Shown here in pieces: positions 9,099-17,593 of a stretch of 64,000 bases of DNA. This DNA is from Pseudoruminococcus_B sp937901805 (GTDB taxonomy: Bacteria > Bacillota > Clostridia > Oscillospirales > Ruminococcaceae). The notes under the pieces are model-generated. The model saw only the letters and a list, made by a program, of their open reading frames with translations, was not told where the DNA came from and did no database searches. The position numbers were made by a program, and so were the translations under genes. The stretch is taken from positions 1 to 64,000 of the forward strand of contig CAUWNS010000002.1 in NCBI GenBank assembly GCA_963560245.1. Direction: 5' to 3'. How positions within the stretch are numbered: the stretch's first letter is position 1; each line of letters opens with the position of its first letter.

Positions 9099-9350
9099 TT
9101 TATAGGCACAGAGGAAAAGAGGTTGAAACGGGTATTATAACATTTGAACCATCTGGTTCGGAAAAAACAACCCTTAAAAAAATTATCGCTCTGTAACTAA
9201 AAATCCAGTTCTTGGATATTAATGACTATATCTGGCGTAAAGATACAGAAATCCCTTTTTCTACGATGTACTTTTACAGAAAAATAATATCATATGTTTC
9301 CATAGTGCAACACCTCCATTAATACTGTAATTGTATCAAATGTATGAGTT
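9099..9350. other. Relic-containing intergenic stretch
   Basis: No intact gene. On the plus strand around 9124-9192 a short reading frame (ITFEPSGSEKTTLKKIIAL then stop) resembles a degenerate ABC-ATPase Walker A region, which may be a chance or a gene relic. The right part contains the tnpV-leader-like repeat described separately. Confidence 0.3.
9301..9340 (-). repeat. Degenerate copy of the tnpV 5' leader
   Basis: This 40-base stretch matches 8057-8096, the ribosome binding site, start codon and upstream leader of tnpV, at 33 of 40 positions without gaps (my count). Here the start codon opens only a nine-codon frame. It looks like the remains of a second tnpV copy lying outside the tRNA scar, which suggests repeated element insertion at this locus. 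Confidence 0.55.
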
Positions 9351-10008
9351 TTAGTATTGCAAATCATCCTGTAAAACATCAGGCTTACGCTGATAATCTG
9401 AAGTTTCTTTGTCAAGCTGTTCCTGCGCCTGTGCCAACAAGTCTTTTGTCAGCTTCATTGACTCAATCACAAAATGTTCTGTTTTACGTTTCTTATAGAA
9501 GTTTACAAGCGCAAGAGATAATAATTCATGTGCTTTTCCCATGTTTTGGTATGCACCAATCCCATCAAGATAGCATTTTCCACCCCGGAATTGTGCGTCA
9601 GCTATGCAAACGGCATCCCTATCTTTTTCTTGACAGCAACTCAAGGCTCTCTGATAGAGGAAAGTGGCAGCACGCCCATTCAAGCACTTCACCTCAGTCT
9701 TCTATTTCAATGGAGTAATTCACTTCATCCAGATCATCTTGGATATCGTCGTCTCTGTAATATGGAGGAATCGGCAGTTGATTTTCGTATTCTTCGTCTT
9801 TGGCTTCCCGTACAATATGTTTTGTCCATTCAACTGGATACGGTGCATCCTCTATCGTATATTCGGCACAAGATTTTACGATCCCAATTCTCAGGGCGTT
9901 CTGATTGCCAAACGGAACCATAACATAGGAGTCAGGCTGAATTTTCCCAGATCGCTGATATACGAATATACTGTTTTTATTTCCTTTATCAAAACGCCGC
10001 AATACCAA
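9351..10008 (-). pseudogene. Broken Sel1-repeat-type gene
   Basis: Two adjoining minus-strand frames appear to be one decayed gene. The first (10008 to 9694) has a VMVPFGNQNALRIGIV block and an acidic tail, a module I associate with the N-terminus of clostridial Sel1-repeat proteins. The second (9692 to 9351) has a Sel1-like unit (DAQFRGGKCYLDGIG...KAHELLSLAL) at about residues 35-65. The first frame stops at 9694 and the second begins immediately in another frame, with repeat positions scrambled between them. No good ribosome binding site serves the second frame. Two separate small proteins are possible but less likely. Confidence 0.55.
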
Positions 10009-10214
10009 TATTACTCCATCCTTCTGCCCTCTCTATATATATCACTTTTGCTTTGTCCTTTATCAATATTTTCTCTTTTTCCACGCAAAAGGTAAAGGTA
10101 TCAATCTTGAATAGTGACGGAACAAGTCAATCATAGAGAGGATGCTCGCGAGCATGTGTGAGAAGAAATCCAGGGTGCGATTTATCAATTATACAACCGT
10201 CTTTCTTGTTATGC

Positions 10215-10249
10215 AAAAAAACAGGCAGGGAAAATTCCCTGCCTGTTTT
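10215..10249 (-). terminator. Terminator of the sigma/anti-sigma operon
   Basis: A perfect inverted repeat (AAAACAGGCAGGGAA with TTCCCTGCCTGTTTT) ends in a run of T on the minus strand, abutting the stop codon of the last operon gene. Confidence 0.85.
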
Positions 10250-11106
10250 CACAATTGCTCTTTTGTCTTCTCCGGATAGGATCCTTCCGGGGCAAAATCC
10301 GCATAACAGGCAGGAATATCCGGCATCTCTGCCCGCTGTTTTTCCACAAGTTCCTGTGTGCGCTGTGGAAAATCTGCACTTTCCAGATCTTTTGGAGAGA
10401 CGCTGGTAATCCCAGATAGATACGGGGTCTCTCCCTCATATTCCTGGCTCCCGTACTCCAGATACAGGGTGTACTCAGAAAAGGAATCCCCATTCTGACA
10501 GAGTATTTGATAGATTAGCTGCATCTGCTCAGCCGCCCCGGCCGGGTTTCCGGGAAAATCCGGTGCATTTAAGGTTACAGCGATTCCGGCGCCTTTAAGC
10601 AAGCGCTTTTCAAAAGGTACGTCCAATGTAGGGATTTCTGTATTTTCCCCGTTCCAGCGCAGTTCGTCAACCACTCGGACAGAAACAAGCTGATACTCGG
10701 ATTCCTCCTGTGCCAGAGCATTTTGCAAAAGGGATTTCAGCAACAGGGAGTATTCTTCCTCCAAACGCAGCACTGTGTTTGTCCCACTCAGCACGTCAGA
10801 AGCGTAAGTATCGCCCGTTTCCTTTGTCTGCGGATTGTAGTAAACGGAAAAATGTGTATCCCGGCTGCATGTATCCTGTACGCGCATAGTATAGTTGCCC
10901 GTTTTAAAATCATAAAACACCTTTTCCTTTTTCAGATCCAAAAAGGAAAAATTTTGACTGATGTGTGTGTCGATTCTCTGCCCGGCAAAAAAGGAAGTCA
11001 CCGGATTGCCAAGAAAGGAAAATGCAAAAAGGGCGAGAAAAACAAGAATTGCTCCTCCCAAAGCCCCAGCGGCTATCCTGAGTAAAATATTGAGTTTTCG
11101 ATTCAT
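10249..11106 (-). CDS. Membrane-anchored YfjL-like protein of unknown function
   Basis: A 285-residue protein. ATG 11106 is chosen over a GTG three codons upstream because AAAGGGG lies eight bases before it. Residues about 8-30 form one hydrophobic membrane anchor; the rest is predicted extracytoplasmic. It resembles Bacillus YfjL-type proteins only in overall layout. It is third in an operon after an ECF sigma factor and its anti-sigma factor, separated from the latter by about 15 bases. It may be a surface sensor or a target of that regulon. No catalytic motif is visible. Confidence 0.75.
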   Translation of the reverse strand: MNRKLNILLRIAAGALGGAILVFLALFAFSFLGNPVTSFFAGQRIDTHISQNFSFLDLKKEKVFYDFKTGNYTMRVQDTCSRDTHFSVYYNPQTKETGDTYASDVLSGTNTVLRLEEEYSLLLKSLLQNALAQEESEYQLVSVRVVDELRWNGENTEIPTLDVPFEKRLLKGAGIAVTLNAPDFPGNPAGAAEQMQLIYQILCQNGDSFSEYTLYLEYGSQEYEGETPYLSGITSVSPKDLESADFPQRTQELVEKQRAEMPDIPACYADFAPEGSYPEKTKEQL

Positions 11107-11121
11107 AAAGCACACCCCTTT

Positions 11122-11670
11122 CTATCGCTGAAATGCAAATCGGAACAGTTCAACCGCCGCTCTGCCAAGCAGGACCAGCACTGCATAGAGAATCCCGTAG
11201 ACCACTCCCGCCCCAAACAGGCTGTATGCTTCCACAGAGAAAAATCCTGGGGAGGAAGTAGTCAGCAGGGTATACAGGCAGTACCAGAGGAACTCCCCTG
11301 CAAAAAGAATCGCAGGCACCAGATACCAGCGGATTTTGGGGCCAACCCCACTGAGAATTCCTAAAAGGGGAAGCAGCAGAAAATTGTAAAACACCCCGGA
11401 AGACTGACCAATACTGATCCCAATAAGCCCGCCCACACATAACAATATCAACTGGATAATGCGGAGCGACCGGCGGACAGCCAGCAGGATCTTTGCATCC
11501 CGCTGTTCCCCTGGAGAACGCACCGTTTCCGCCGGCAGGGAGTCATACAGGTTTTTGCAGACGGGGCAATTTTCCAGATGCTGTAAAACCAGTTCCCTGC
11601 TCTCTTCACTGGCAATACCATCTTTTACAATTGGTATTAAATCTTGAATTATATTACAATTGGTATTCAA
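11122..11670 (-). CDS. Membrane anti-sigma factor with zinc-binding ZAS motif
   Basis: A 182-residue protein with an N-terminal zinc-type anti-sigma domain: C5, then H31-x3-C35-x2-C38. Four hydrophobic segments follow, at about residues 72-90, 95-112, 115-140 and 147-175. This fits an inner-membrane protein that holds the neighbouring ECF sigma factor inactive. The start is TTG 11670, overlapping the sigma stop codon (TTGA), with GGAGGG inside the end of the sigma gene, so production of the two is coupled. Signal and release mechanism are unknown. Confidence 0.88.
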   Translation of the reverse strand: MNTNCNIIQDLIPIVKDGIASEESRELVLQHLENCPVCKNLYDSLPAETVRSPGEQRDAKILLAVRRSLRIIQLILLCVGGLIGISIGQSSGVFYNFLLLPLLGILSGVGPKIRWYLVPAILFAGEFLWYCLYTLLTTSSPGFFSVEAYSLFGAGVVYGILYAVLVLLGRAAVELFRFAFQR

Positions 11671-12155
11671 AAATATCCCTCCTTTTGGAGTTGTTCTTTC
11701 AGCCAGCTGCGAACCCGAAACAGTAAAACTCTGGCAGAGCTTTCGCTAATCCCGGATTGCTGGGCAATCTCTGCGTAACTGTATCCGCTCGTCCGCATAT
11801 GGACAATTTCCTGGGTGCGGGTATCCTTTTGGGCAAGCAGCTGTTCTATTCTTTGCAGGACCTGCCGATCCGTAAGACGCTGCTGGAGTGTATCCTCGGA
11901 CAAGGTAAGCAGTATCTCCTGAGGAAGAGCGGACGGAGCCCTGTCCCTAAGGTGTTTCATCCACAGGTGGCGGGCAATGGAGTACAGCCAGGTGCGCACA
12001 CTGCTCTCCCTTCGGAAGCGTTCCATAGAGGAAATTGCGCGGACAAATGTCTCTTGCAGCAGATCCTCTGCCAGGACAGAATCGTGGGTCAGCCACAAAA
12101 GATAGGAGTACAGCTCCTGTTTATGTTCCTGATAAATCCACTCGATTTGCTGCAT
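11667..12155 (-). CDS. ECF-type RNA polymerase sigma factor
   Basis: A 162-residue sigma-70 family protein. The ATG at 12155 is chosen because AAGGGGGG lies eight bases upstream; the frame runs further but without a site. Region 2 covers about residues 8-65 (AEDLLQETFVRA, then TWLYSIARHLWMKHLR). Region 4 covers about 105-158 (TREIVHMR-like, then YAEIAQQSGISESSARVLLFRVRSWL). There is no region 3. It is the first gene of a three-gene operon with a zinc anti-sigma factor, the classic arrangement for a regulator of an envelope stress response. Confidence 0.93.
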   Translation of the reverse strand: MQQIEWIYQEHKQELYSYLLWLTHDSVLAEDLLQETFVRAISSMERFRRESSVRTWLYSIARHLWMKHLRDRAPSALPQEILLTLSEDTLQQRLTDRQVLQRIEQLLAQKDTRTQEIVHMRTSGYSYAEIAQQSGISESSARVLLFRVRSWLKEQLQKEGYF

Positions 12156-12177
12156 CGCTTTCCCCCCTTCCATTTTG

Positions 12178-12206
12178 TTAGTCCCTTTTCTGTGTGTTAT
12201 GTTACA
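12178..12206 (-). promoter_or_regulatory. Possible autoregulatory ECF promoter
   Basis: On the minus strand TGTAAC and GACTAA are separated by 17 bases, just upstream of the sigma gene. The AAC core is typical of ECF -35 elements. The -10 match is weak. It is suggestive only. Confidence 0.3.
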
Positions 12207-12265
12207 GATTTTTAAAAAAATTTTCAACAGTTCTCCCTTTTTTCTGATCTGTCGACTGATTTCCA

Positions 12266-12294
12266 TTTACTGGATGTGTCGGAAGCGGTATACT
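12266..12294 (+). promoter_or_regulatory. Sigma-A promoter of the ROK gene pair
   Basis: TTTACT and TATACT are separated by 17 bases and end 31 bases before the first ROK start codon. The promoter is divergent from the sigma operon. Confidence 0.55.
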
Positions 12295-12325
12295 GGAAGT
12301 AAAATCCGGATAGGAGGGGAACTAT

Positions 12326-13177
12326 TTGGAGCATTTTATCGGAGTGGATATTGGGGGAACCAAGATGGTGCTCTGCGCCCAAAAAGAAGGCGGCGGATAT
12401 CTGGAAACGTTCCTCCCCACCGGAAAAGAATTTTCCGCAGAACAGATTAAATCCCACTTACAGGAATTTTTGCAAAGTCTTCCTTTCCCTGTCCACGGGG
12501 TGGGAATGGCCATCCCGTGCCTTATTTCCCAAAACCGGGAGGTTGTCCGATGCGACGCCATTCCGGGGCTTGCCGGAATGACCGCTGAATTCCTTTCAGA
12601 CGGCGCATTCCCGATCCAGTTTCTCAACGATCTGCGCTGCGCCGCCCTGGCGGAAGCCGCCAATTACCCGGACGACTATTTAATTGCCGTTGTACTGGCG
12701 GGTTCCGGTACGGCGCTGGGCATTGCGGACAGAGGACGCCTGCTGACAGGAAGGGGTTTTTCCGGAGAACTCGGATACACCTGCATGGCCGCGCAGGACG
12801 GCCATGTTTTCCGGGCGGATGATATGAGCGGCGGTAACGCCCTGCTGAGAAGAACCGGAGATTCGCTGGATGCCTTTCTCGCACGTATCCGGCGGGGAGA
12901 ATCTCAGGCGCTGGAGGAAGTGCGCAGGGCAGGGTTCTATTTTGGGCTTGCTCTGGCGAATGTCATCGGCATTTTTAATCCCCATGTCCTGGTTGTGGGC
13001 GGAGGGATGACTTCCTATCCAGGATACCTGGAAACGGCACTTGCCTGCTGTAAAAAGTATGCCTTAGAGCAATCGCTGGAAGGATGCCTGATTGCCCGCC
13101 CAAAAGATGAAAAACGGATTGTTGCACTGGGAGCGATGGAGTTTATCCGCCGTATACAGAGAGGAGAATCAATATGA
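12326..13177 (+). CDS. ROK family protein (sugar kinase-like), copy 1
   Basis: A 283-residue ROK protein with a TTG start at 12326 and AGGAGGGG just upstream. The phosphate-1 loop IGVDIGGTKM opens the protein. The putative catalytic Asp lies in LNDLRCAA near residue 93, AGSGTALG follows, and a glycine-rich VVGGGM loop is near residue 230. The usual ROK zinc site (CxCGxxGCxE, after the GELG block) is absent: GELG is followed by YTCMAAQDGH. Loss of that site may change substrate or abolish kinase activity. It overlaps a paralogue by ATGA. Glucose or N-acylhexosamine kinase activity is only a family-level expectation. Confidence 0.88.
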   Translation: MEHFIGVDIGGTKMVLCAQKEGGGYLETFLPTGKEFSAEQIKSHLQEFLQSLPFPVHGVGMAIPCLISQNREVVRCDAIPGLAGMTAEFLSDGAFPIQFLNDLRCAALAEAANYPDDYLIAVVLAGSGTALGIADRGRLLTGRGFSGELGYTCMAAQDGHVFRADDMSGGNALLRRTGDSLDAFLARIRRGESQALEEVRRAGFYFGLALANVIGIFNPHVLVVGGGMTSYPGYLETALACCKKYALEQSLEGCLIARPKDEKRIVALGAMEFIRRIQRGESI

Positions 13178-14019
13178 AACACCTTGTGGGAGTAGATATT
13201 GGAGGAACGAAAATGTACCTCTGTGCAAAAAACGGAACCGACTGGATCGAACGCCGGGTTCCGACTGGAATCACCTGTACCAAAGAATACCTGAGGGAAC
13301 AGATGAATGATTTTCTGGACAGGCTCCCATTTCCCGTTGATGCAGTGGGGATGGCCGTACCGGGGCTTGTAACATCGGAACATTTTTGTGAGCGCTCAGA
13401 CGTCGTACCTGCCTTATCCGGCGTGGATTCCGCATTCTTTTCCCAAGGCCGTTTTCCAGTTTTTTATCTCAATGACGTACGCTGTGCCGCTGTGGAAGAG
13501 GCGTCCCGCTTTCCGGAAGATTCTGTAGTCTCCGTTTTAATGGCTGGAACCGGGATCGCGCTTTCCGTCTGTGAACACGGACAACTGCTGCATGGGCACG
13601 CTGGGTTTTCCGGTGAACTCGGGCACTGCTATGTCGGTACTCCCGGTGGGCTGCGCATGATTGACGAACTCGCAAGCGGCGCCCAAATCCTGCGGGAAGC
13701 CGGCTGTACCGCCCCAGATCTGATGGAGCGAATCCAAAATGGAGCGGAGACGGAAATTTCCATTATCCACCGGGCGGGAAAAGCCTTTGGCATGGCGCTT
13801 GCTTTGGTAATCAATCTCTATAATCCGGACGCCATTGTTATCGGCGGAGGAACCGCCGGGTATCCAGGTTATATGGAAGCCGCAAAACAGACAGCCCAGG
13901 AGTTATCACTGGCACAGTCTTTTTCACAGTGCCGGTTCTATACGCCTCATGACCCTAAACGGATCGTGGCGCTTGGCGCCATGCGCTATGCAGCGCAAAA
14001 ACTGACTGACCAAGGCTGA
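13174..14019 (+). CDS. ROK family protein (sugar kinase-like), copy 2
   Basis: A 281-residue paralogue of the preceding gene, sharing the opening VGVDIGGTKMYLCA, the LNDVRCAA catalytic-Asp block, AGTGIALS and the VIGGGTAGYPGY loop. It also lacks the CxCGxxGC zinc motif, since GELG is followed by HCYVGTPGG. The genes overlap by four bases and likely arose by tandem duplication, so the two proteins may form a heteromer or divide substrates. No transporter or regulator that would name the sugar lies next to them. Confidence 0.88.
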   Translation: MKHLVGVDIGGTKMYLCAKNGTDWIERRVPTGITCTKEYLREQMNDFLDRLPFPVDAVGMAVPGLVTSEHFCERSDVVPALSGVDSAFFSQGRFPVFYLNDVRCAAVEEASRFPEDSVVSVLMAGTGIALSVCEHGQLLHGHAGFSGELGHCYVGTPGGLRMIDELASGAQILREAGCTAPDLMERIQNGAETEISIIHRAGKAFGMALALVINLYNPDAIVIGGGTAGYPGYMEAAKQTAQELSLAQSFSQCRFYTPHDPKRIVALGAMRYAAQKLTDQG

Positions 14020-14452
14020 CAAAAGCAATCGCCTTTTTCCTTGCCATGTTACCGAAAAAACAGTCGCTGAATTTTGCCGTTCAAAAGTCTTAAAAATAAA
14101 ATATCGCGAGTACTGAATTTTTCATTAGAGTGCTCAAAATCACACACTTTTGACGCTTTGGCCCCGAAATAGTATCTGAATTTCTTACAGCAACCCAAAG
14201 CAATACAGACAACTATGAGGAAACGCCATGCGAATCGAGAGCGAAATCGCTCATGGTTTTTGCCTTCTTTGGATACCACATCAGCAGGACAGACCTATTT
14301 GCCAACTGTGGACAAATCCCGTTTATCCTGATCGTTGACAGAAGTGATTGGCCCTGCTATTTCGTGCAAAAGAAGAAAGCAATAGAAAATTTATATAATA
14401 TGGGCGCTGGATACTTATAAATAGAAACGAAAACTTGCCGGGGAGGCTGACA
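14020..14452. other. Intergenic stretch without a supported gene
   Basis: A minus-strand frame of 76 codons (14279-14049) has no ribosome binding site I can defend and matches no family I recognise. Its composition suggests non-coding DNA. I see no terminator or RNA motif that I would call. Confidence 0.4.
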
Positions 14453-14911
14453 ATGATTAAAGTAATAAAAAAAGCCTTTGTTGTCGTTGGGAAAATGGGT
14501 TCAACGTTAGACGGCGAAGGTTTTATTCAGAAATTGTGGGATGATGCAAACAGTCATTTTTGTGAAGTAGCACATCTGGCTAAAAAAGACGCAAATGGGA
14601 ATATTGCGGGAATATGGGGCGCCATGTCTGATCTTTCTCACTCATATAAACCCTGGGAAGACGGCTTTCGTAAAGGCCTGTATCTGGCAGGAGTGGAATG
14701 TGTTGATCATGCACAAGCGCCTGATGGATGGACAAAATGGATCATACCAGGTTATGAGTATCTCGTTGTCGAAAATCATAATGGAGTGTTTCAAGACACC
14801 ATCAGACAAATGAAGGAGGAGGGTTTTTCTCTGGTCGGAGCAGTTCACGATTACACTGACCCGGTAACGGGAAAGGGCTATATGTATTTTCCGATCAAAG
14901 AAATTTCATAG
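14453..14911 (+). CDS. GyrI-like / AraC-type effector-binding domain protein
   Basis: A 152-residue stand-alone ligand-binding domain of the SOUL/GyrI-like superfamily. Supporting features are the aromatic-rich WGAMSDLSHSYKPW segment, the YLAGVECVD strand and the typical end WTKWIIPGYEYLVVE then MKEEGFSLVGAVHDYTDP. The ATG at 14453 is preferred over 14435 because GGGGAGG lies six bases upstream. There is no DNA-binding domain, so it may bind small hydrophobic compounds directly or act on another regulator. The gene stands alone. Confidence 0.75.
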   Translation: MIKVIKKAFVVVGKMGSTLDGEGFIQKLWDDANSHFCEVAHLAKKDANGNIAGIWGAMSDLSHSYKPWEDGFRKGLYLAGVECVDHAQAPDGWTKWIIPGYEYLVVENHNGVFQDTIRQMKEEGFSLVGAVHDYTDPVTGKGYMYFPIKEIS

Positions 14912-15587
14912 ATTCCAGTCTGCATAAGGGTTTCGGTTATTCTCAATCAGCAAAATTCCCCTTCCTGTCTTGGATGGAAACAGGTGATTTTTGCCGGAGG
15001 AACTCCCTTGCCCCTATACCTCTGCAAAATTTTTCTCAACGGAATGGACAGGAAAGAATAATCAAAAGGGCATTCCTTTTCCTGAAAATAGTACAAAGTC
15101 AAATGCATTTTCCACGGAATCAGTATAAAACACTTTGCCCCGTCAATTTTAGTACCTGTGCGCTCCCTATTGCAAGGCTTATGGAACTATGCGTAACCAT
15201 AACGGTATGCAAAGCCGTCCTGAAGTCTTTACAGGTGTGATTGCACCCGTTCTGTGCCTGTTGTGTATCGTTCTTATTTATGGTGCTAAAATAGCGCCCA
15301 ACTCCATACAACCAGCTTATATGGGCAATATGAGAAGATGCGGGAGAAAATGGAAACCGTTGAAGATACGGACTTTTTCTTCACTTCAATAAACACCTGT
15401 GAAAAGTGACAAAGACATTCCCGTCTATACAATCAATAGAAAATATAGTATCATGAATATAGATCCAGTTCACAAAGCAAACGGTATCTGTCAAACTACA
15501 AGATAAAAGCGACATACCGGATCAATTGGAAATCCATATATAATGCCGCGCTTATGGAAAGCGGCAGAAATTGCAGGAGGAATCGCC
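14912..15587. other. Long intergenic region, no supported gene
   Basis: A stretch of 676 bases. Several short frames exist on both strands, including a 53-codon minus-strand frame starting MHLTLYYFQEK near 15102, none with a good ribosome binding site or recognisable domain. Near 15407-15434 a GTGACA/TACAAT pair spaced by 16 bases may be the yqeY promoter. Confidence 0.35.
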
Positions 15588-16037
15588 ATGGGAAAGACGC
15601 AGCAGATCCAAAAAGAAATGATGGCCGCATTGAAAGCAAAGGATACAAGGCGCAAGGACGCGCTTTCCCTGATGCTTTCATCACTCAAGGCCAAAGCCAA
15701 AGATGAACGGAGAGAACTGACTGAAGATGAGGAAAACGCCCTGATTTTAAAGGAAATCAAGCAGACCAAGGAAACCAGGGACAGCGCGCCCGCCGATCGA
15801 AAGGATATCCTGGAAGAATGCGAATTCCGGATTGCAGTGCTCAGTGAATTTGCACCGCAGGAGATGTCGGCGGATGAAATTCGAAAAACTGTTTCTGAAG
15901 TCCTTGGCCAGCTGGGGATTTCAGCCCCTTCTCCAAAAGACAAGGGGATTGTCATGAAAACCCTGATGCCGCTTGTCAAGGGAAAAGCCGATGGAAAACT
16001 GGTCAACCAGATTGTCGGAGAATTTTTAAACAAATAG
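15588..16037 (+). CDS. yqeY: GatB/YqeY domain protein
   Basis: A 149-residue YqeY-type protein. The ATG at 15588 follows GCAGGAGG by 7 bases; upstream in-frame codons lack a site. The family pattern is clear: IQKEMMAALKAKDTRRKDALSLMLSSLK, a basic-acidic middle with ILKEIKQTKETRD, and a C-terminal SPKDKGIVMKTLMPLVKGKADGKLVNQIV. The fold is related to the tRNA-binding tail of amidotransferase GatB, which suggests tRNA-related activity, but the role is not known. A strong terminator follows directly. Confidence 0.93.
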   Translation: MGKTQQIQKEMMAALKAKDTRRKDALSLMLSSLKAKAKDERRELTEDEENALILKEIKQTKETRDSAPADRKDILEECEFRIAVLSEFAPQEMSADEIRKTVSEVLGQLGISAPSPKDKGIVMKTLMPLVKGKADGKLVNQIVGEFLNK

Positions 16038-16040
16038 GAA

Positions 16041-16075
16041 AAACTCCCTGTCAGAAAACAGGGAGTTTTATTTTT
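16041..16075 (+). terminator. Terminator of yqeY
   Basis: AAACTCCCTGT pairs with ACAGGGAGTTT, followed by TATTTTT, four bases after the stop codon. Confidence 0.85.
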
Positions 16076-16122
16076 CCACAAAAAGAACTTATGTCAGGCA
16101 CAAAAAAACGTCCGTTTTTTGC

Positions 16123-16152
16123 TTACACCCACCTGCTCCTTTGTGTTACAAT
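16123..16152 (+). promoter_or_regulatory. Probable promoter of the CarD-like gene
   Basis: TTACAC and TACAAT are separated by 18 bases and lie 65 bases before the start codon. Confidence 0.4.
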
Positions 16153-16217
16153 ATATATAGTATCCTTTTGCAGTTTGACGGCGTAAAGGAAATACAAATT
16201 CATCAGGAGGGAAAACG

Positions 16218-16754
16218 ATGTTTGAAAAAGGCAAATGGATCGTTTATGGCAACACAGGGGTATGCCAGGTTGAGGATATCGGGATACCTCATGATATTCC
16301 GGTACAGGACGGAAACAAGTCCTATTACAAGCTCAACCCTGTCTATGAGGCCGGAGAAATATATATCCCGGTAGACACATGTGTCTTTATGCGGCCTGTC
16401 TTGACAAAAGAAGAGGCCAGAGGACTGATTTCCAAAATTCCAGCGGGCTGGGAAGAAGAAAACACGGTGACGCTGGAAGAGGAATACCAAAAATGTCTTA
16501 GTGATCATGAATGCGGAGAATGGATGCACCTGCTGACCTCCATCCGGCTGAGGGAATGGAAAATGAAAAAACAGGGGAAAAGAATTGGGAAACTTTACCA
16601 CAAATATGAAAAACGTGCCCAGGAACTGCTGTACGGAGAACTTTCTGTTGTACTTGGAATCTCCTATGAGGAATTGGAAAAAGAAATAGAGCAGCAGTTT
16701 TCCGAACTCTTTGCCAAATTACAAACGAAAGCACAAAAGACCCCATCCCATTAA
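16218..16754 (+). CDS. CarD-like transcriptional regulator
   Basis: A 178-residue protein with a good GGAGGG site. The N-terminal CarD/CdnL (RNA polymerase-interacting Tudor-like) domain spans about residues 1-65: FEKGKWIVYGNTGVCQVEDI, a YYKLNPVY strand and YIPVD. A helical C-terminal half (LREWKMKKQGKR...YEKRAQELLYGELSVVLGIS) matches the DNA-binding helices of CarD proteins. CarD family members bind the RNA polymerase beta subunit and stabilise open promoter complexes. It stands alone, 41 bases before yaaA. Confidence 0.92.
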   Translation: MFEKGKWIVYGNTGVCQVEDIGIPHDIPVQDGNKSYYKLNPVYEAGEIYIPVDTCVFMRPVLTKEEARGLISKIPAGWEEENTVTLEEEYQKCLSDHECGEWMHLLTSIRLREWKMKKQGKRIGKLYHKYEKRAQELLYGELSVVLGISYEELEKEIEQQFSELFAKLQTKAQKTPSH

Positions 16755-16795
16755 CCGGGAATGATCCGCAAACCAAAAAGATTGGAGGCTGCCGC

Positions 16796-17560
16796 GTGAA
16801 AATCATCATTTCCCCTGCCAAAAAAATGAACTCGGAAGACGATTTTCTGCTCCACGACCAGCTCCCGGCTTTTCTGGAAAAAACCGAGATTTTGCTTGCC
16901 TACCTAAAATCCCTTTCCTATGCGCAGCTGAAAAAACTCCTTGCCTGCAATGACTCCATTGCGCAGGTCAATTTTTTGCGGTATCAGCAGATGGACTTAT
17001 ACGCCAGACCTACTCCTGCGTTATTGGCATACGAGGGAATCCAGTACCAATATATGGCTCCTTCGGTCTTTACAGAGGACGAATTCCGTTATATTCAGGA
17101 ACATTTACGGATATTATCCGGTTTTTATGGGATTTTGCGTCCTATGGACGGCGTAGTTCCCTACCGTCTGGAAATGCAGGCAAAACTGAAAACCAATTTT
17201 TGCAAAAATCTCTATGATTTCTGGGGAGATTGCCTCTTCCGTTTTTTAAAAGCGGAAGACGATACATTGGTAAACCTTTCCTCCGGTGAGTACAGCAAGG
17301 CGGTTTTGCCCTATATCAAAAACTCCATGCGGGTGATCACGCCCATTTTTGGGGAGCAGATCCAGGGAAAAATCAAAGAAAAGGGAGTTTATGTCAAAAT
17401 GGCGCGCGGGGAAATGGTACGGTATCTGGCTCAGGAGGGTGCAACAAATCCGGAAATCATGAAAGAATTTGATCGACTTGGCTACCGTTATCATCCTGAA
17501 TACTCAGACGACAGCACCTGGGTATTTTTAAGGGATCCAGAAAAGTCCAAAACCATATAA
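16796..17560 (+). CDS. yaaA: Peroxide stress protein YaaA (DUF328/UPF0246)
   Basis: A 254-residue full-length family member. The start GTG at 16796 is supported by GGAGG seven bases upstream and by the canonical first residues KIIISPAKKM. Other family blocks are ALLAYEGIQYQY, ILSGFYGILRPMDGVVPYRLEMQAKL and NLSSGEYSKAVLP. In E. coli YaaA limits free iron and oxidative DNA damage during peroxide stress. A role in peroxide response of this anaerobe is inferred by homology. Confidence 0.95.
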   Translation: MKIIISPAKKMNSEDDFLLHDQLPAFLEKTEILLAYLKSLSYAQLKKLLACNDSIAQVNFLRYQQMDLYARPTPALLAYEGIQYQYMAPSVFTEDEFRYIQEHLRILSGFYGILRPMDGVVPYRLEMQAKLKTNFCKNLYDFWGDCLFRFLKAEDDTLVNLSSGEYSKAVLPYIKNSMRVITPIFGEQIQGKIKEKGVYVKMARGEMVRYLAQEGATNPEIMKEFDRLGYRYHPEYSDDSTWVFLRDPEKSKTI

Positions 17561-17593
17561 AAAAACGCCTCTCAGGCATTGAGAGGCATTTTT
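17561..17593. terminator. Bidirectional terminator between yaaA and the lipoprotein gene
   Basis: GCCTCTCA pairs with TGAGAGGC, flanked by A-runs on the left and T-runs on the right, so it can serve both convergent transcripts. Confidence 0.8.

Noticed and set aside
14049..14279. A 76-codon minus-strand protein
   Set aside because: No ribosome binding site and no recognisable pattern.
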